Below, piece by piece: positions 22,623 to 32,381 of a DNA stretch of 64,000 nucleotides; position 1 is the first letter of the stretch; each line of letters opens with the position of its first letter. The translations under genes and the position numbers were made by a program. Source of the stretch: Gnetum montanum (Eukaryota; Streptophyta; Gnetopsida; Gnetales; Gnetaceae); the NCBI GenBank assembly GCA_015680685.1, contig MNCI01014438.1:267833-331832 (forward strand), read 5' to 3'. The notes beneath the pieces are model-generated. The model searched no databases and was not told the origin of the DNA. It worked only from the letters and a program-made list of their open reading frames with translations.

Positions 22623-24461
22623 TGCCTCTCCTACAAGATCACAATAATGCCACACTTAGTGAGGAAGTTCATTGGAGAACCAACGAACTATATGACGATG
22701 AAGATTGGAGTACACAACCTAAAGTGGGGGTTTCTTATAAACATGAATAGAAACAACATCATCACAATGCATGAAAGCATAACTTACCCGATGACAGTGA
22801 ACCCCTACTGGCCTCTACAAGCTTAACGTAAATACAAGAGGCTATTCGAATCTCACATAGGCATCGTAAAGAAAGCCATCTACCTAGGCTCAATTTAAAC
22901 AACTTCCCTACTTTTTTAGGAGGCTATGACTTAGATTCACATGAACATTTACAATCCTTCTACAATGCCTATGCATGGAACAACATTGATAATGGTTAGC
23001 AAAAACTTAAGCTCTTTCCTATATAGATCGTTACAACCAAATTCAATACAACTTTGGTCAATAATGGTAGAGGTGTTTAACGAAAAATATCAAACCTATG
23101 CAAGAGTGTCATCCTTGAGGAAACAAATACAAGGATGGAGACAAGCACAACATGAACCCTTGGACATGGCCTTAGAAAGATATTATGCACTATTCAACAA
23201 CTATCCAGGCCATGGGTTTTCCGAGGAAAGGCTAATGTACCATATCATTGATGGGCTTCGTGATGCAACAAGAGAAACGTTAGGAATGTATGCCCAAGGT
23301 CAACTATATGAACTATGAACCCATCAAGTCCAAGAGCTTATTAAGTGGATAGCAAAAAAAGAAGGAGAATTGACCAGATGGGAGAGTGTTGAAAAACATC
23401 AACGGGACCAAAATCTCAACTTAACAAAGGTCCATGATCATAAAAAGAAGAAATCAACCAATCTCAAGGTGGTAACATCATCTTTTCCAACATAAAAAAC
23501 ATTAGAAGAAGTCAAGGAAAAGATCAATAAGATGTTGGAATGTACATATCAAAAGTGTGGAGAATTTATCAACATTATTGAAGATAGAGGTTTGACAACC
23601 TAAGAAGTAGGACAAAATAGTAGACAATCGGAAAGAATGGATAAAGAAAAGAAGAGCTCAACTACCAATCATACATATGAATGCAACATATGCTTGTACG
23701 ATCACCCCAAGGGCCAATTCCCAATAATGTTACATTTACATGAGCATTGGGGAAATATGTTACATCCTGAGTTCATACAGAGATACTATGTTCGATCATA
23801 GTGGCAACAATCCCAGTCATGGGGGAAACCACCACTAGACTGGAGACACCCTTCATATTATGTAAATCCAAATGCTTATCTTGTTCAACATCCTGCTTCT
23901 TCAACTGGGCCAACATACTCTATCTCACCACATTACTATTCTCCATAATACTATCAACCCATGCCTCCAACACAACCACCACCTTGTGTATCTTATACAC
24001 CTCCTAACTTTCAACATTCTCATCCTTTCCCTCCTTCTACATTACCACCAATTGTTTCTAAGGTGTCTGCACCACTACAAAAACCCACGAACATTACTTG
24101 TGCTACTTCTACCAACAACAGTGAAAAGCCTCCTCGACATCCAAAGCACCCCTTCTTTAAACATAATCATAAGAAGGGAAAACACAATTCCGAGGCCACT
24201 ATATCCTCCAACTCAGCACAAGTCCCACACTATTGTGCACCCTTACCTTCAAACCCAACACCTCATGTAACTTCATTAGGGCCACCAACTCACACTCCAA
24301 CAACAATAAGACCCAATGAACGCATGAATGGAGAGCGACAACCCAATCCATGCATACCATCTAATGGTCACCAACATCATAGTGGGTCAACTCATTATCC
24401 AGGAACTACATTGCATAAATTGCCCCACTATGCTTATTATAATCAAGTGTGTGAAACCTGA
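22623..24461 (+). pseudogene. Element B gag
   Basis: The start ATG gives M-P-L-L-Q-D-H-N-N-A-T, the same as E gag. Relative to E, a deletion of about 28 bp near 23020 removes the segment encoding K-L-V-D-Q-A-K-V and shifts the frame. The next open piece (22941-23318) starts in a shifted frame and contains QTYARVSSLRKQIQGW and LMYHIIDGL. The knuckle at about 23690-23725 reads CNICLYDHPKGQF, with the last Cys changed to Phe. The C-terminal third (23961-24461) is Pro/His/Thr-rich and ends near H-Y-A-Y-Y, as in E. Other open frames over this region are shadows. As a gag it would form virus-like particles and bind RNA; this copy is disabled. Confidence 0.85.
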
Positions 24462-24469
24462 TGGGGTAA

Positions 24470-24877
24470 ATATGACCAAGCCAAAATACTTCTAAAATTC
24501 AAGGATCCCCGTCATCAATTATTAATCCTTGCCATCCTCAACCGTTTAGCTATGAGGGATATCCTCTTGGTGCATCTTCAATAATGACATATCTCACACA
24601 CACCATTTCTTACCCTTAGCATATTTTTAAAATGATTTTCTTTCCCTACTATTATCCCTATGAATTTCAATGTTCCTATGTACCATTACATAGCCTTTTT
24701 CTCCCATCCAAATTTTTATTGATAAAATCCACACCATCATCATTAATTGTGCCTTTGGACATAATGAAATTGCCTTAGAACCCTTGATAATATCCAGTGT
24801 CCTCAATTTACAATGTTAATTTCAGAAAAATCCTTTAAAAATTTGATATTTTCATGTTGTCTCATGTCACTAGGGAC
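24470..24877. other. Element B spacer between gag and internal promoter
   Basis: No gene is seen. The spacer is short compared with the equivalent 1.3-kb spacer in E (35695-37032). It includes CTACTATTATCCCTATGAA and similar words found in the E spacer, so it is probably the same sequence with deletions. Confidence 0.55.
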
Positions 24878-24909
24878 GTGATATCGCGTCACCGCAACCT
24901 ATAAATAGG
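24878..24909 (+). promoter_or_regulatory. Element B internal promoter for ORF2
   Basis: ACGTGATATCGCGT is followed 8 bp later by CCTATAAATAGG, the same palindrome-then-TATA layout as the LTR promoter but inside the element. The downstream 100 bp (ACAACACTTAGCATCATTT onward) closely matches the same place in E. Its conservation in two independent insertions suggests function; transcription is not shown by sequence. Confidence 0.65.
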
Positions 24910-25211
24910 TGACCCTCCACAACACTTAGCATCATTTCGTCATTCACATAGGGGATTTTTTGAATTTTTTTCTCTATGACTTGCGATTGAGTGACCCTTT
25001 CTTTTCTCACTATATCTCACTCCCTGATACTTTGATTTTAATTCTATTTGAACTTGCTTGAACACAGAGTGTTCAGCTTAGTCATGGGGGAGGGACACTT
25101 GCCAAAAAGTGCCTAAATTTTTTGAAATTTATCATCGCCCAAAGGACATCAGCTAGGGTAATTAACTATAACACTTAGAATAATTGTGCCTAAAAATCAT
25201 TTAATCCCTAG

Positions 25212-25365
25212 GTATACCGGGAAACTAAAATGGAAACTACCTAAGTCATAGGACTCATTATTACAAACTTTTGGGCACTATATAAGATCATTAATTAAGG
25301 CAAGTAGTAAGTTATAACTTAACTTCAAAAACAACCTTACTAATGCTTGGCCTGTTTGATTGCAG
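25212..25365 (+). other. Candidate intron before ORF2 of element B
   Basis: A donor-like AG/GTATAC at 25210-25217 and an acceptor TTTGATTGCAG ending at 25365 lie in positions matched by E (AG/GTACAC and TGTGATTGCAG). The acceptor abuts the ORF2 ATG in both. Branch point and actual splicing are not proven. Confidence 0.45.
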
Positions 25366-26128
25366 ATGGCCCCGAAACGTGGACAATAGGAGGGTCCTAC
25401 CCAAGGTGGAAGTAAATGAGCTTGGAGAGGTGGAAGAAAAAGACCTATCGAACAACATGTAGAATAGGAGGAGAAATCATTTAGCATTCATCAAAATGAA
25501 CTACTGGATGGTCTAGGCAAGCAGAAGGAGGAGCTACTACAGTGCTTGAACAGGGACAACAACTCACGTTGCCCCAAGATTGTGTTCAGGCCATCCATAA
25601 GAAGTCCACATTCACTATGGTGATTGTGGAATTGAACTTTGAATCTTTTGTAGAGTTTTCTCTAGAGGCCATTAGGGATCACTTCACAGGGTCCCCATTA
25701 TGGCCTATCCTCTCTTAAAGCGGTGCCTGGTACCTAGGAGAGACATACCAATTTTGGCACAATAGGGAGCAAGGCACCACTGTCAATATTTGTGGTGTGA
25801 CTATTGATTTCTCTATTCAAGCCATTTCAAAAGTATTAAACCTTCCGAATATAGGGCCAAAGGTTGCTCAAAACTAGCTGGACACTTTTAGAACTGAGCA
25901 ACTTAATAAACTGTTGATAGAGAATAAAAGGATGGCGGAAGAAAAGAGAAGGCTAACTAGGATGCCTCTATGGCACAAGCGCAAACTTACATGTGTGCCA
26001 AGACACTCAAGGCCTTACAAGAGGAGAAACTCTAGGCCATACTTCAACGCCATCAAATCCCAAGACCTGGAGTGCAAGAAAAGAGAAAGACACCTATGGA
26101 GGAGCCACCACCACTAGGAACTATATGA
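25366..26128 (+). pseudogene. Element B ORF2 (mobile-domain-like protein, coil deleted)
   Basis: The start is M-A-P-K-R-G-Q, as M-A-P-K-Y-A-Q in E. The region 25615-25870, read across frame changes, contains VIVELNFESFVEFSLEAIRD, SPLWPILS, AWYLGETYQFWHNREQGT and VTIDFS followed by VLNLPN. All have close partners in E. After N-L-P-N and a stop there is a short piece of the coil start (E-N-K-R-M-A-E-E-K). A large deletion then removes most of the coiled coil. The tail PMEEPPPLGTI and its stop at 26126-26128 are retained in one frame. Function is unknown; the fold resembles the putative plant transposon/mobile domains sometimes found next to Athila-type elements, which is inference. Confidence 0.8.
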
Positions 26129-26279
26129 GTTCCACCATTTTGTAATCATAGGATATTGTTTGGTGTTGTGTATTTATTTTGTTTTCTTCCCACACTGTGG
26201 CATCATCCCATTTCTCCATCTAATAATCCCATAACTATCCATTGTGTAATCATTGTAACTCGAGGATGAGTTTTTATTC

Positions 26280-26293
26280 AGTCGTGGGGGTAT
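26280..26293 (+). other. Element B polypurine tract
   Basis: GTCGTGGGGGTA directly precedes the 3' LTR start TGATGAG. E and H carry the same tract (GTCGTGGGGGTA and GTCATGGGGATA on the minus strand). Confidence 0.8.
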
Positions 26294-27094
26294 GATGAGA
26301 TGTTGTTAGGGCAACCGCGATGTCACATGCCCAGACACGATATTGTAGCCTACCGCTAGTCTTATAAATAAGAGGTGGCTCTCCCCTATTTTAAATTTTT
26401 TAGATTTAGATTGTAGCTAGACTCTGGCAGTTTTATCCCTCCAAAGTTAGAATATTTTCTAGTGTATGCCTACAATGTGGTGAATGTAATTGTACGAAAT
26501 CCTTTATTCGAGTGTGACGTACTTAGACACGCACATGACTAGCAATAAAGATCAAGATTACTTCATCATTGCAGCATTCGCTTTATTTATTTATTTATTT
26601 AATTTTTATTTATTGCTTTCTTAATTAGTCTCTCTCACCCTTAAACTCATGTTAAAATGCGGAACGAGTATGACTTGATTATGAGCATTTAAGTGTGACT
26701 ACTTGGTAACCCAGTAGCATACCTAGGATCTACACTTGGTAATCCCAGTGGTAGTCATGCATGAAGTCCAAGATGTGTAGGGATAATCAAGGAATGGATG
26801 TTCATCGCACATAGGCTAGATTAGACTCTCTTACCCTTTCTCTCTTAGCTTAGATAATATGACTTTCCATTGCCTTCAGGAGTAGCATTAGATTAGAAAC
26901 CCATCATGCACCTCACTCTGGACTAAACCATATGTGAAAAATATAATACTAGTCCAGGTGGGAAGACAGTGAACTATGACCTAAGGCCAACTGTCTAGGT
27001 GCCACAACTAGTCTTTCTACAGAGTTTGATTGGATCGTGCATGAAAATGCTCGTATTCGTATGGTTGAGTGTAGGGGTACCTCGCCACTCATCA
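26294..27094 (+). repeat. Element B 3' LTR
   Basis: It is 801 bp and aligns with the 5' LTR throughout. A deletion of about 12 bp lies in the palindrome zone (about 26335), and several palindromes are altered (CGATGTCAC). TATAAATA is at 26363-26370. Confidence 0.93.
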
Positions 27095-27982
27095 TAGGGG
27101 TAAAATTTCCATTTACTATTTTTAGTAAATGAAATGGCCATGGGGGTACACCACTTACCATACATATTAACCGTTTAGATTTGAACATGCAACACACTTG
27201 CACATAGCCAGAATTTTGCAGCCAAATTTATGATTAAATTTGTAGCAATCAACCAAAATTTGCAGCACCAATCAAGCATAATTTGTAGCCAAAATTATGG
27301 CTAAAACCATATAAAACCTAAACATTAAGAACATGAAAGGATTCCACACTTTGTAATTTTTTCCATTTTTTGCATTTGAGAGCTCTTCTGCACCTGAAAA
27401 TATGTAGCTTCTCAAATCCCTAGCATGGAACCTCCATAGCCATTATTACCCCCTTTGAGATTGTGTGAGTTTTTGGTACCAATGTTGAGCATTTTGGGCT
27501 TTACCCCCATCATGAATCTTCTTGGTAGTAAAACCCCCCTCACAACTGGCATTGCAGATCTGGTGCAAAAAGTAGTAAAGGTTTGATATTATTGGGAGTG
27601 GAAGAACCTTTGGATCATGGACCTGATTGTAGTAGTTTTAACAGATTTTGAACTCCCACCAAAGTGAACCCTCCTTGTTACTTTAGATAAAATTTTTGTA
27701 TATATTTCTTGAACCATTCTTTATTTTTGTTAAAATAAAGTTTATAGTTTTGTTTGTGTGCAAGATAGATTTATTTTTTCCATTTCAGTGCATTTATTTT
27801 TTTAGATATCCATTACATTTTTATTTTTCTATCTCCATTTACATTTTTCAAATCCCTAGGTTTTCTACCAAACCATCCAAGGCACCTTAGATCCTATTTT
27901 TCAAAGGCCCTTAGAATCTAGGGCTAAAGTTGTTCCACTAGAATTTTTAGTTTTTCAATAACCAAGATTTTTAGTCATTATA
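27095..27982 (+). repeat. Element C 5' LTR, second part
   Basis: It resumes after B and aligns with about 45280-46019: TATA-like ATATAAAACC at 27309, then TCTTGGTAGTAAAACCCCCC and GAACCTTTGGATCATGGA. It ends GTCATTATA (GTCATTACA in the 3' LTR). The open frame at 27696-27890 is LTR sequence, not a gene. Confidence 0.9.
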
Positions 27983-27987
27983 GTTTT

Positions 27988-28007
27988 CTAGCACTAGAAG
28001 GAGGACC
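27988..28007 (+). other. Element C primer-binding site
   Basis: CTAGCACTAGAAGGAGGACC lies 5 bases inside the 5' LTR end. G has TTGGCGCTAGAAGGAGGG at the same place. The changes GGCGC to AGCAC fit CpG decay, so the ancestral site was TGGCGCTAGAAGGAGG. I could not assign the priming tRNA. Confidence 0.7.
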
Positions 28008-29160
28008 TCCATCCAAATTCTTTACCTAATTTAATCTGCCATTTTTTGCCCTTTTTTCTACCATCAAGCCCCCAACGTGGGGGTTTGGGCTTTGAGAAAA
28101 TTCATAGTAATTGGATTTTCTAAACCCAGCATGGGTATCATAACCTCCCCCTAGCATGGGTATTTGGATTTTGGTAGAAAATTCATAGTAGTTCTTGGGA
28201 ATTTTCCAACAAGGCCAATGTTAATACCCTACCAAAATCAAAATAAAAACTTTGGAAAATAAACAGAAATTTCACTTTAATTTTTGGTAAATAACTTTAA
28301 AACCTGCCAAAGGGTAAATCTTACACCCTTTATTCTCTCCCTCTCCACCTTCAACATGGGTGTTACACCCCCCAACATGGATGTCATCCCTTAGTGTGGG
28401 TGTTACCCCCAATGTGGATGTTGAACCCCAATGTGGATGTTGCATCCCCCAACATGAGTGTTTGGGTTTTCATAGAAAATTCATAATAGTTGCTAGATTT
28501 TCTAAAGCTAGCATGGGCATTACACATCCTAGCATGGATGTATGTCATATCCTCCTCAACTAGGGTGTCATACCATCTAGCATGGATATCATACCCTTGG
28601 ACCACCCAAATCCCTTACTGTGAATTTTTTCTAGTAGGGTCAATGTTTCCAATTTTCTAAAAACCTCACCTTTAGAAAAAATCAAAGTTTCCATTTTGGT
28701 TTTTCAGCCAAAACTGTACATGCCATAAGTAAACCTCCTTCCCCAATGTTGTGGAGAAAAGTTTAAGATTTTATATCTTAGCCTCTTTCTTTATGCTTTT
28801 CTCTTCTAGCATTGGTGTGCCTAGTTAATCCAACATGGTTGGGGTTTGATACCAATCTTTTTGCTATTTTAAGTAAAGGGGTGCATCCCCTTTGACCCAA
28901 AACTTACGATTTATAGCCAACAAACCTTTTTTAGCCATTTTTACTCATTTTAGCATTTTAAGAATTCCACTTGCTAGAATTTTTGTTTAATATACTAATT
29001 TAGCCTTCATCAAGCCTTTCTTTCTAACACCTTTCACAATGTCTTTCAACTAATCAACTATCCTACCCCTTAACTTGACAAATATGGTATCTAGCTAAGA
29101 TGTAGTTCGTATTTATGACTCAAAATTTTTCCATAGTGATAGAAAAAAGGCAACCACTTA
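28008..29160 (+). repeat. Element C leader with degenerate AACATGGGTGT repeats
   Basis: This untranslated leader carries many variants of a short word such as CAACATGGGTGTTACACCCC, AACATGGATGTCATCCC and AATGTGGATGTTG. They are packed at 28330-28480 and scattered from 28070 to 28600, with period close to 20 bp in the dense part. Short open frames here are produced by the repeat. No gene is seen. Confidence 0.65.
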
Positions 29161-29199
29161 GGCAAAGAGGCAAAAATCCATATTTCAATCATTAATGAG

Positions 29200-31298
29200 G
29201 ATTTATATAACTTTCTTTGTGCCAAGATTCAAGTTGGTTTCTTGATACCATACTCCAAATCTAATGCTAAGTGTAAATTTGAAATCATACACTAGGATGG
29301 GAAAGAATACATTCCATCCCTTTATGACCAAATCCCCCTCATAGACTTTTATGCATAAATGCTCATACAACTCATAGAGGTTGATGCGTTTAGTAAGGGA
29401 ATTATCTCAGAGGAATGACAAGAAGAGAAAGATGAGTATGAGGCCAAATAGGAGTTTGACACATTTATTAGAATCCTTTTTCAATCTTTGGCTCCCCAAA
29501 CAACTACACCTAGCTTCACATCTCTTACCTCATCAATGGGACAAGTCCCTTGGCCCAACTCTCCTCTTATCCATCCTACCATGTTTGGGTCCACACTCAT
29601 TATCACCACACACTAGATACAACATGTATCCCAATCCACTTCCTTATTCTCATCGATGTTCTTTGCTACATTGCATAACTTTTCTCATCTAGCCTTAGTG
29701 ATGTCTACCTCACCATATCACTTTTTCATATCATCAAGATCCTCATTAGAGCCCCAAGCAATACAAGCCTCTCATATTCCTTTTGTCCTCTCTATGCCCT
29801 AGATATCAGCATAAACTTCTTTCTTGTTATTTATCCCACTTGCAACAATGGTGGTCCAACCTCTTCCTTCAATACCATAATCTATCACAAGGCCCCAAGC
29901 CTCAGAACTCTCTCCTCAATCATCAACACAAGCACCGTATCCTATAGGAATTCCCCAAGGCTTTGATCAAGCATTCCAAATGATCCAAGACTTTACAGCT
30001 ATGAAAACTCAAGGCCAATACAACTCAAATGGTCAAGGTCCTAGACTTCTACCAAGATGATCCTATAATCCCTATGGTACCTCAAATAACCTTGCCTATA
30101 GGCTTACCTACTCTTAAATTTATCAAATATAATGGTGAATGGAATTCCAATGTACATCTTGTAACCTTTCAATTTGAGTGCCTATTTTTGCAAGCTTGAC
30201 CTCATACGATACTACAGATCTTTCCCATGTTACTCAAGGGAAAGGCCCTAGATTGGTATTGAACCTTTCCTAGAGGTTCCATTTCTTTCCTTGAGGACTT
30301 TTTAATTAATTTTTCAACCACTTTGGATACAGCTTGAAGTGGAATTCCATGTTGGACTAATTGATGAAGGTGAGGTAGGGATCACTTGAATCAGTCAAAA
30401 GGTTCATTCATAAGTGGAACTCAACACTTAACAAGATCCTAGAGTCTATTGCTGAAAATCACCTCTTGGCCATCTATAAGGGAGTAGTAAATAACTTTAT
30501 CAAGTCAAAGCTATACTACCTAGATCCTGATCACTATGCCAAGCCTTCTCACAAACCAATAACATTGAGAAGACAACTAAGAAAAATAAGAATATGGGCT
30601 ATATGGCTTATAAAAATCAACATGTGAGGAGGGATAGGGATACAACCAAGGAAGAACATACAACTATGGCTATACTAGCAAAAGACTCAAAACAAGGAGA
30701 GGTGAGGATTACCATCACACAACACATCTTCCAACTCATCCCAACCATCCACTTCCTATGTTCTAAATCAAATAGGATCAAACTTTGGATGTAAGGATAG
30801 GTCTAAGTACATAAGGTTGCCTATGAAGCCCTTGGAGCTTCTAGAATAGTTGCTAAAAGATGACTGTATACAACATAAGTAACTACTTGAAGAGGCATGT
30901 AAGAAGCACTATTATCTTTGTGACATAGTTAGAGACCCATGATAGCTACCAAAGACAATCAGAAGCTACCATACTTCAGGTTGAATAGGTATTATCATTA
31001 TCATTAAATGGCTAGTCATGACACTGATTTTTTCCTAGCATTAAAAGATGATCTGAAGAAGATGATAGACCATGGAGAGTTGGTGTTGAATGAGCCTAAC
31101 TCTCCAAGAGTGAAGAACAACTCCTACATTGTATTCTCATTCACAAAAACCAAATGTTCTAATCCTCCTAGGAAATCATTTTTCATCAAAGTACCACTGC
31201 AATCCCAAAATACAAAGCTAAGAGAACGATTTTCATATGGGTACCACCTCCTCTAACCCCTAGGAAGCCCTTCTTCATATGTGTTTCCCTTTCAATGG
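29200..31298 (+). pseudogene. Element C gag, N-terminal to middle part
   Basis: At 29211-29340 the reading L-C-A-K-I-Q-V-G-F and EYIPSLYDQIPL matches F-C-A-K-I-Q-A-G-L and EYNPSLFDIIPL at the gag start of G. A long Pro/Ser/Thr-rich part follows. The core gag block is at 30080-30500: PTLKFIKYNGEWNSNVHLVT, then LLKGKALDWY and the leucine-rich block to NQHVRRDR. It matches G at 52037-52690. At 30980-31070 the reading R-Y-Y-H-Y-H..A-S-H-D-T, then LALKDDLKKMIDHGELVL, occupies the zinc-knuckle position. Element E interrupts the frame after 31298; it resumes at 40003. Several frameshifts and stops are present. Confidence 0.78.
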
Positions 31299-31649
31299 TG
31301 ATGAGTGGCGAGGTACCCCTACACTCAACCATATGAAATGAGCGTCGCATGCACGATCCGGTCGAACTCCGCAGACGGACTAGTTGTGGCACCTAGACAG
31401 TTATCCTTAGGTCACAGTTCGCTGTCTTCCCACCAAGACTAGTATTGCATTTTTCATGTATAGTTTAGTCCAGATGAGGTGTATGATGTGTTTCCTAATC
31501 TATGCTACTGCTAAAGGTAGTGGAAAATAATATTAACTAAACTAAGCTAGGAGAAAAAGGGTAAGAAAATCTGATCTAGCCTAAGTGCGACGAGCAACCG
31601 ATTCCTTGATCAACTGTACACATCTTGGACCTCGTGCATGACTACCACT

Positions 31650-31767
31650 AGGACTACCAAGCATAGATCCTAGGTACACCACTGGAATTACCAAGTGCAG
31701 ATCCTAGATACGCCACTAGGTTACCAAGTGTAGATCCTAGATATGCCACTGGGCTACCAAGTAGTCA
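31650..31767. repeat. 33-bp tandem repeat inside the element E LTR
   Basis: Units of the form TACCAAGNNNAGATCCTAG followed by about 14 bp (ATACGCCACTGGG type) occur three times plus a partial fourth. The partner LTR has the same number at 39487-39610. The related LTRs of B have about one and a half units. The units lie downstream of the TATA box, so they would be transcribed. Confidence 0.75.
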
Positions 31768-32082
31768 CACTTAAATTCTCGTAATCAAGTCATACTCGTT
31801 CCACGATCTAGGAGTTTAAGGGTGAGAGAGAGAAAATAGTAAATAACATTAAATAAATAAACAAAAAATAAATAACAAAGTGAATGCTGCAATGATGAAG
31901 TAATCTCGATCTTTATTGTCGGTCATGTGCATGTCCAAGTACGGCACACTCGAATAAAGACACCGTACAATCACATTCACCACACTGTGGGCAGACATGG
32001 GAAAAAATCTAACTTTAAAGGGATCAAACTGCCAAAGCTTCGCTACTCTAAAATTGGGATTCCAAACAAGTGAGAGCCACGT

Positions 32083-32200
32083 CTTATTTATAGATATGAC
32101 AGTGGACTATGATATCGCGTACGTGATATTGCAGGGAAGATGTGATATTGCAGGGGATGCGATATCGTGGCGGACTCAATATCGCAGCCTAGGTGAATCG
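32083..32200 (-). promoter_or_regulatory. Element E 3' LTR palindromes and TATA box
   Basis: GATATCGCGTACGTGATATT, TGTGATATTGC, GCGATATCGTGG and CAATATCGCAG lie within 90 bp. On the minus strand they are followed by CTATAAATAAGACG. Confidence 0.6.
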
Positions 32201-32210
32201 CGTCTCATCA

Positions 32211-32222
32211 TACCCCCACGAC
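32211..32222 (-). other. Element E polypurine tract
   Basis: GTCGTGGGGGTA on the minus strand abuts the 3' LTR start, identical to element B. Confidence 0.8.
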
Positions 32223-32381
32223 TGACTAAAAACTCATCCTCAAGTTACAAGGAGAAAAAGCTTCATTGATTACACAGTGGATAGGTATGGGATTATTAAT
32301 TGGAAAGAACAAAAATGAAAAGATGCCGCAGTGTGGGAAGACACAACATAGAAAAAAATGCTACACTACAAAAAATGGAAC

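Larger units (their letters stand above)
21662..27094 (+). mobile_element. Element B: pol-less LTR element with gag and ORF2
   Basis: This 5433-bp element lies inside the 5' LTR of C. LTRs are 21662-22480 and 26294-27094, starting TGATGAG and ending CTCATCA, a 7-bp terminal inverted repeat. The flanks CAGGG (21657-21661) and TAGGG (27095-27099) form a target duplication with one mismatch. A tRNA-Asp-type PBS follows the 5' LTR and a GTGGGGGTA purine tract precedes the 3' LTR. Only two genes lie between: gag, and ORF2 behind an internal promoter. Protease, RT and integrase are absent. Element E has the same design, so this is a family trait and not a chance deletion in one copy. Confidence 0.92.
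31299..32210 (-). repeat. Element E 3' LTR (left)
   Basis: It is 912 bp with 7-bp inverted ends, adjacent to the purine tract. Read on the minus strand it has palindromes at 32110-32200, a TATA box TATAAATAAG (32083-32092), and about three tandem 33-bp units at 31650-31767. Confidence 0.93.

Noticed and set aside
23872-24270. Second plus-strand open frame over B gag, and minus-strand 37338-37733 over E gag
   Set aside because: Both are alternative frames of the Pro-rich gag tail. The real frame is fixed by the match between B 23961-24461 and E 37033-37563.
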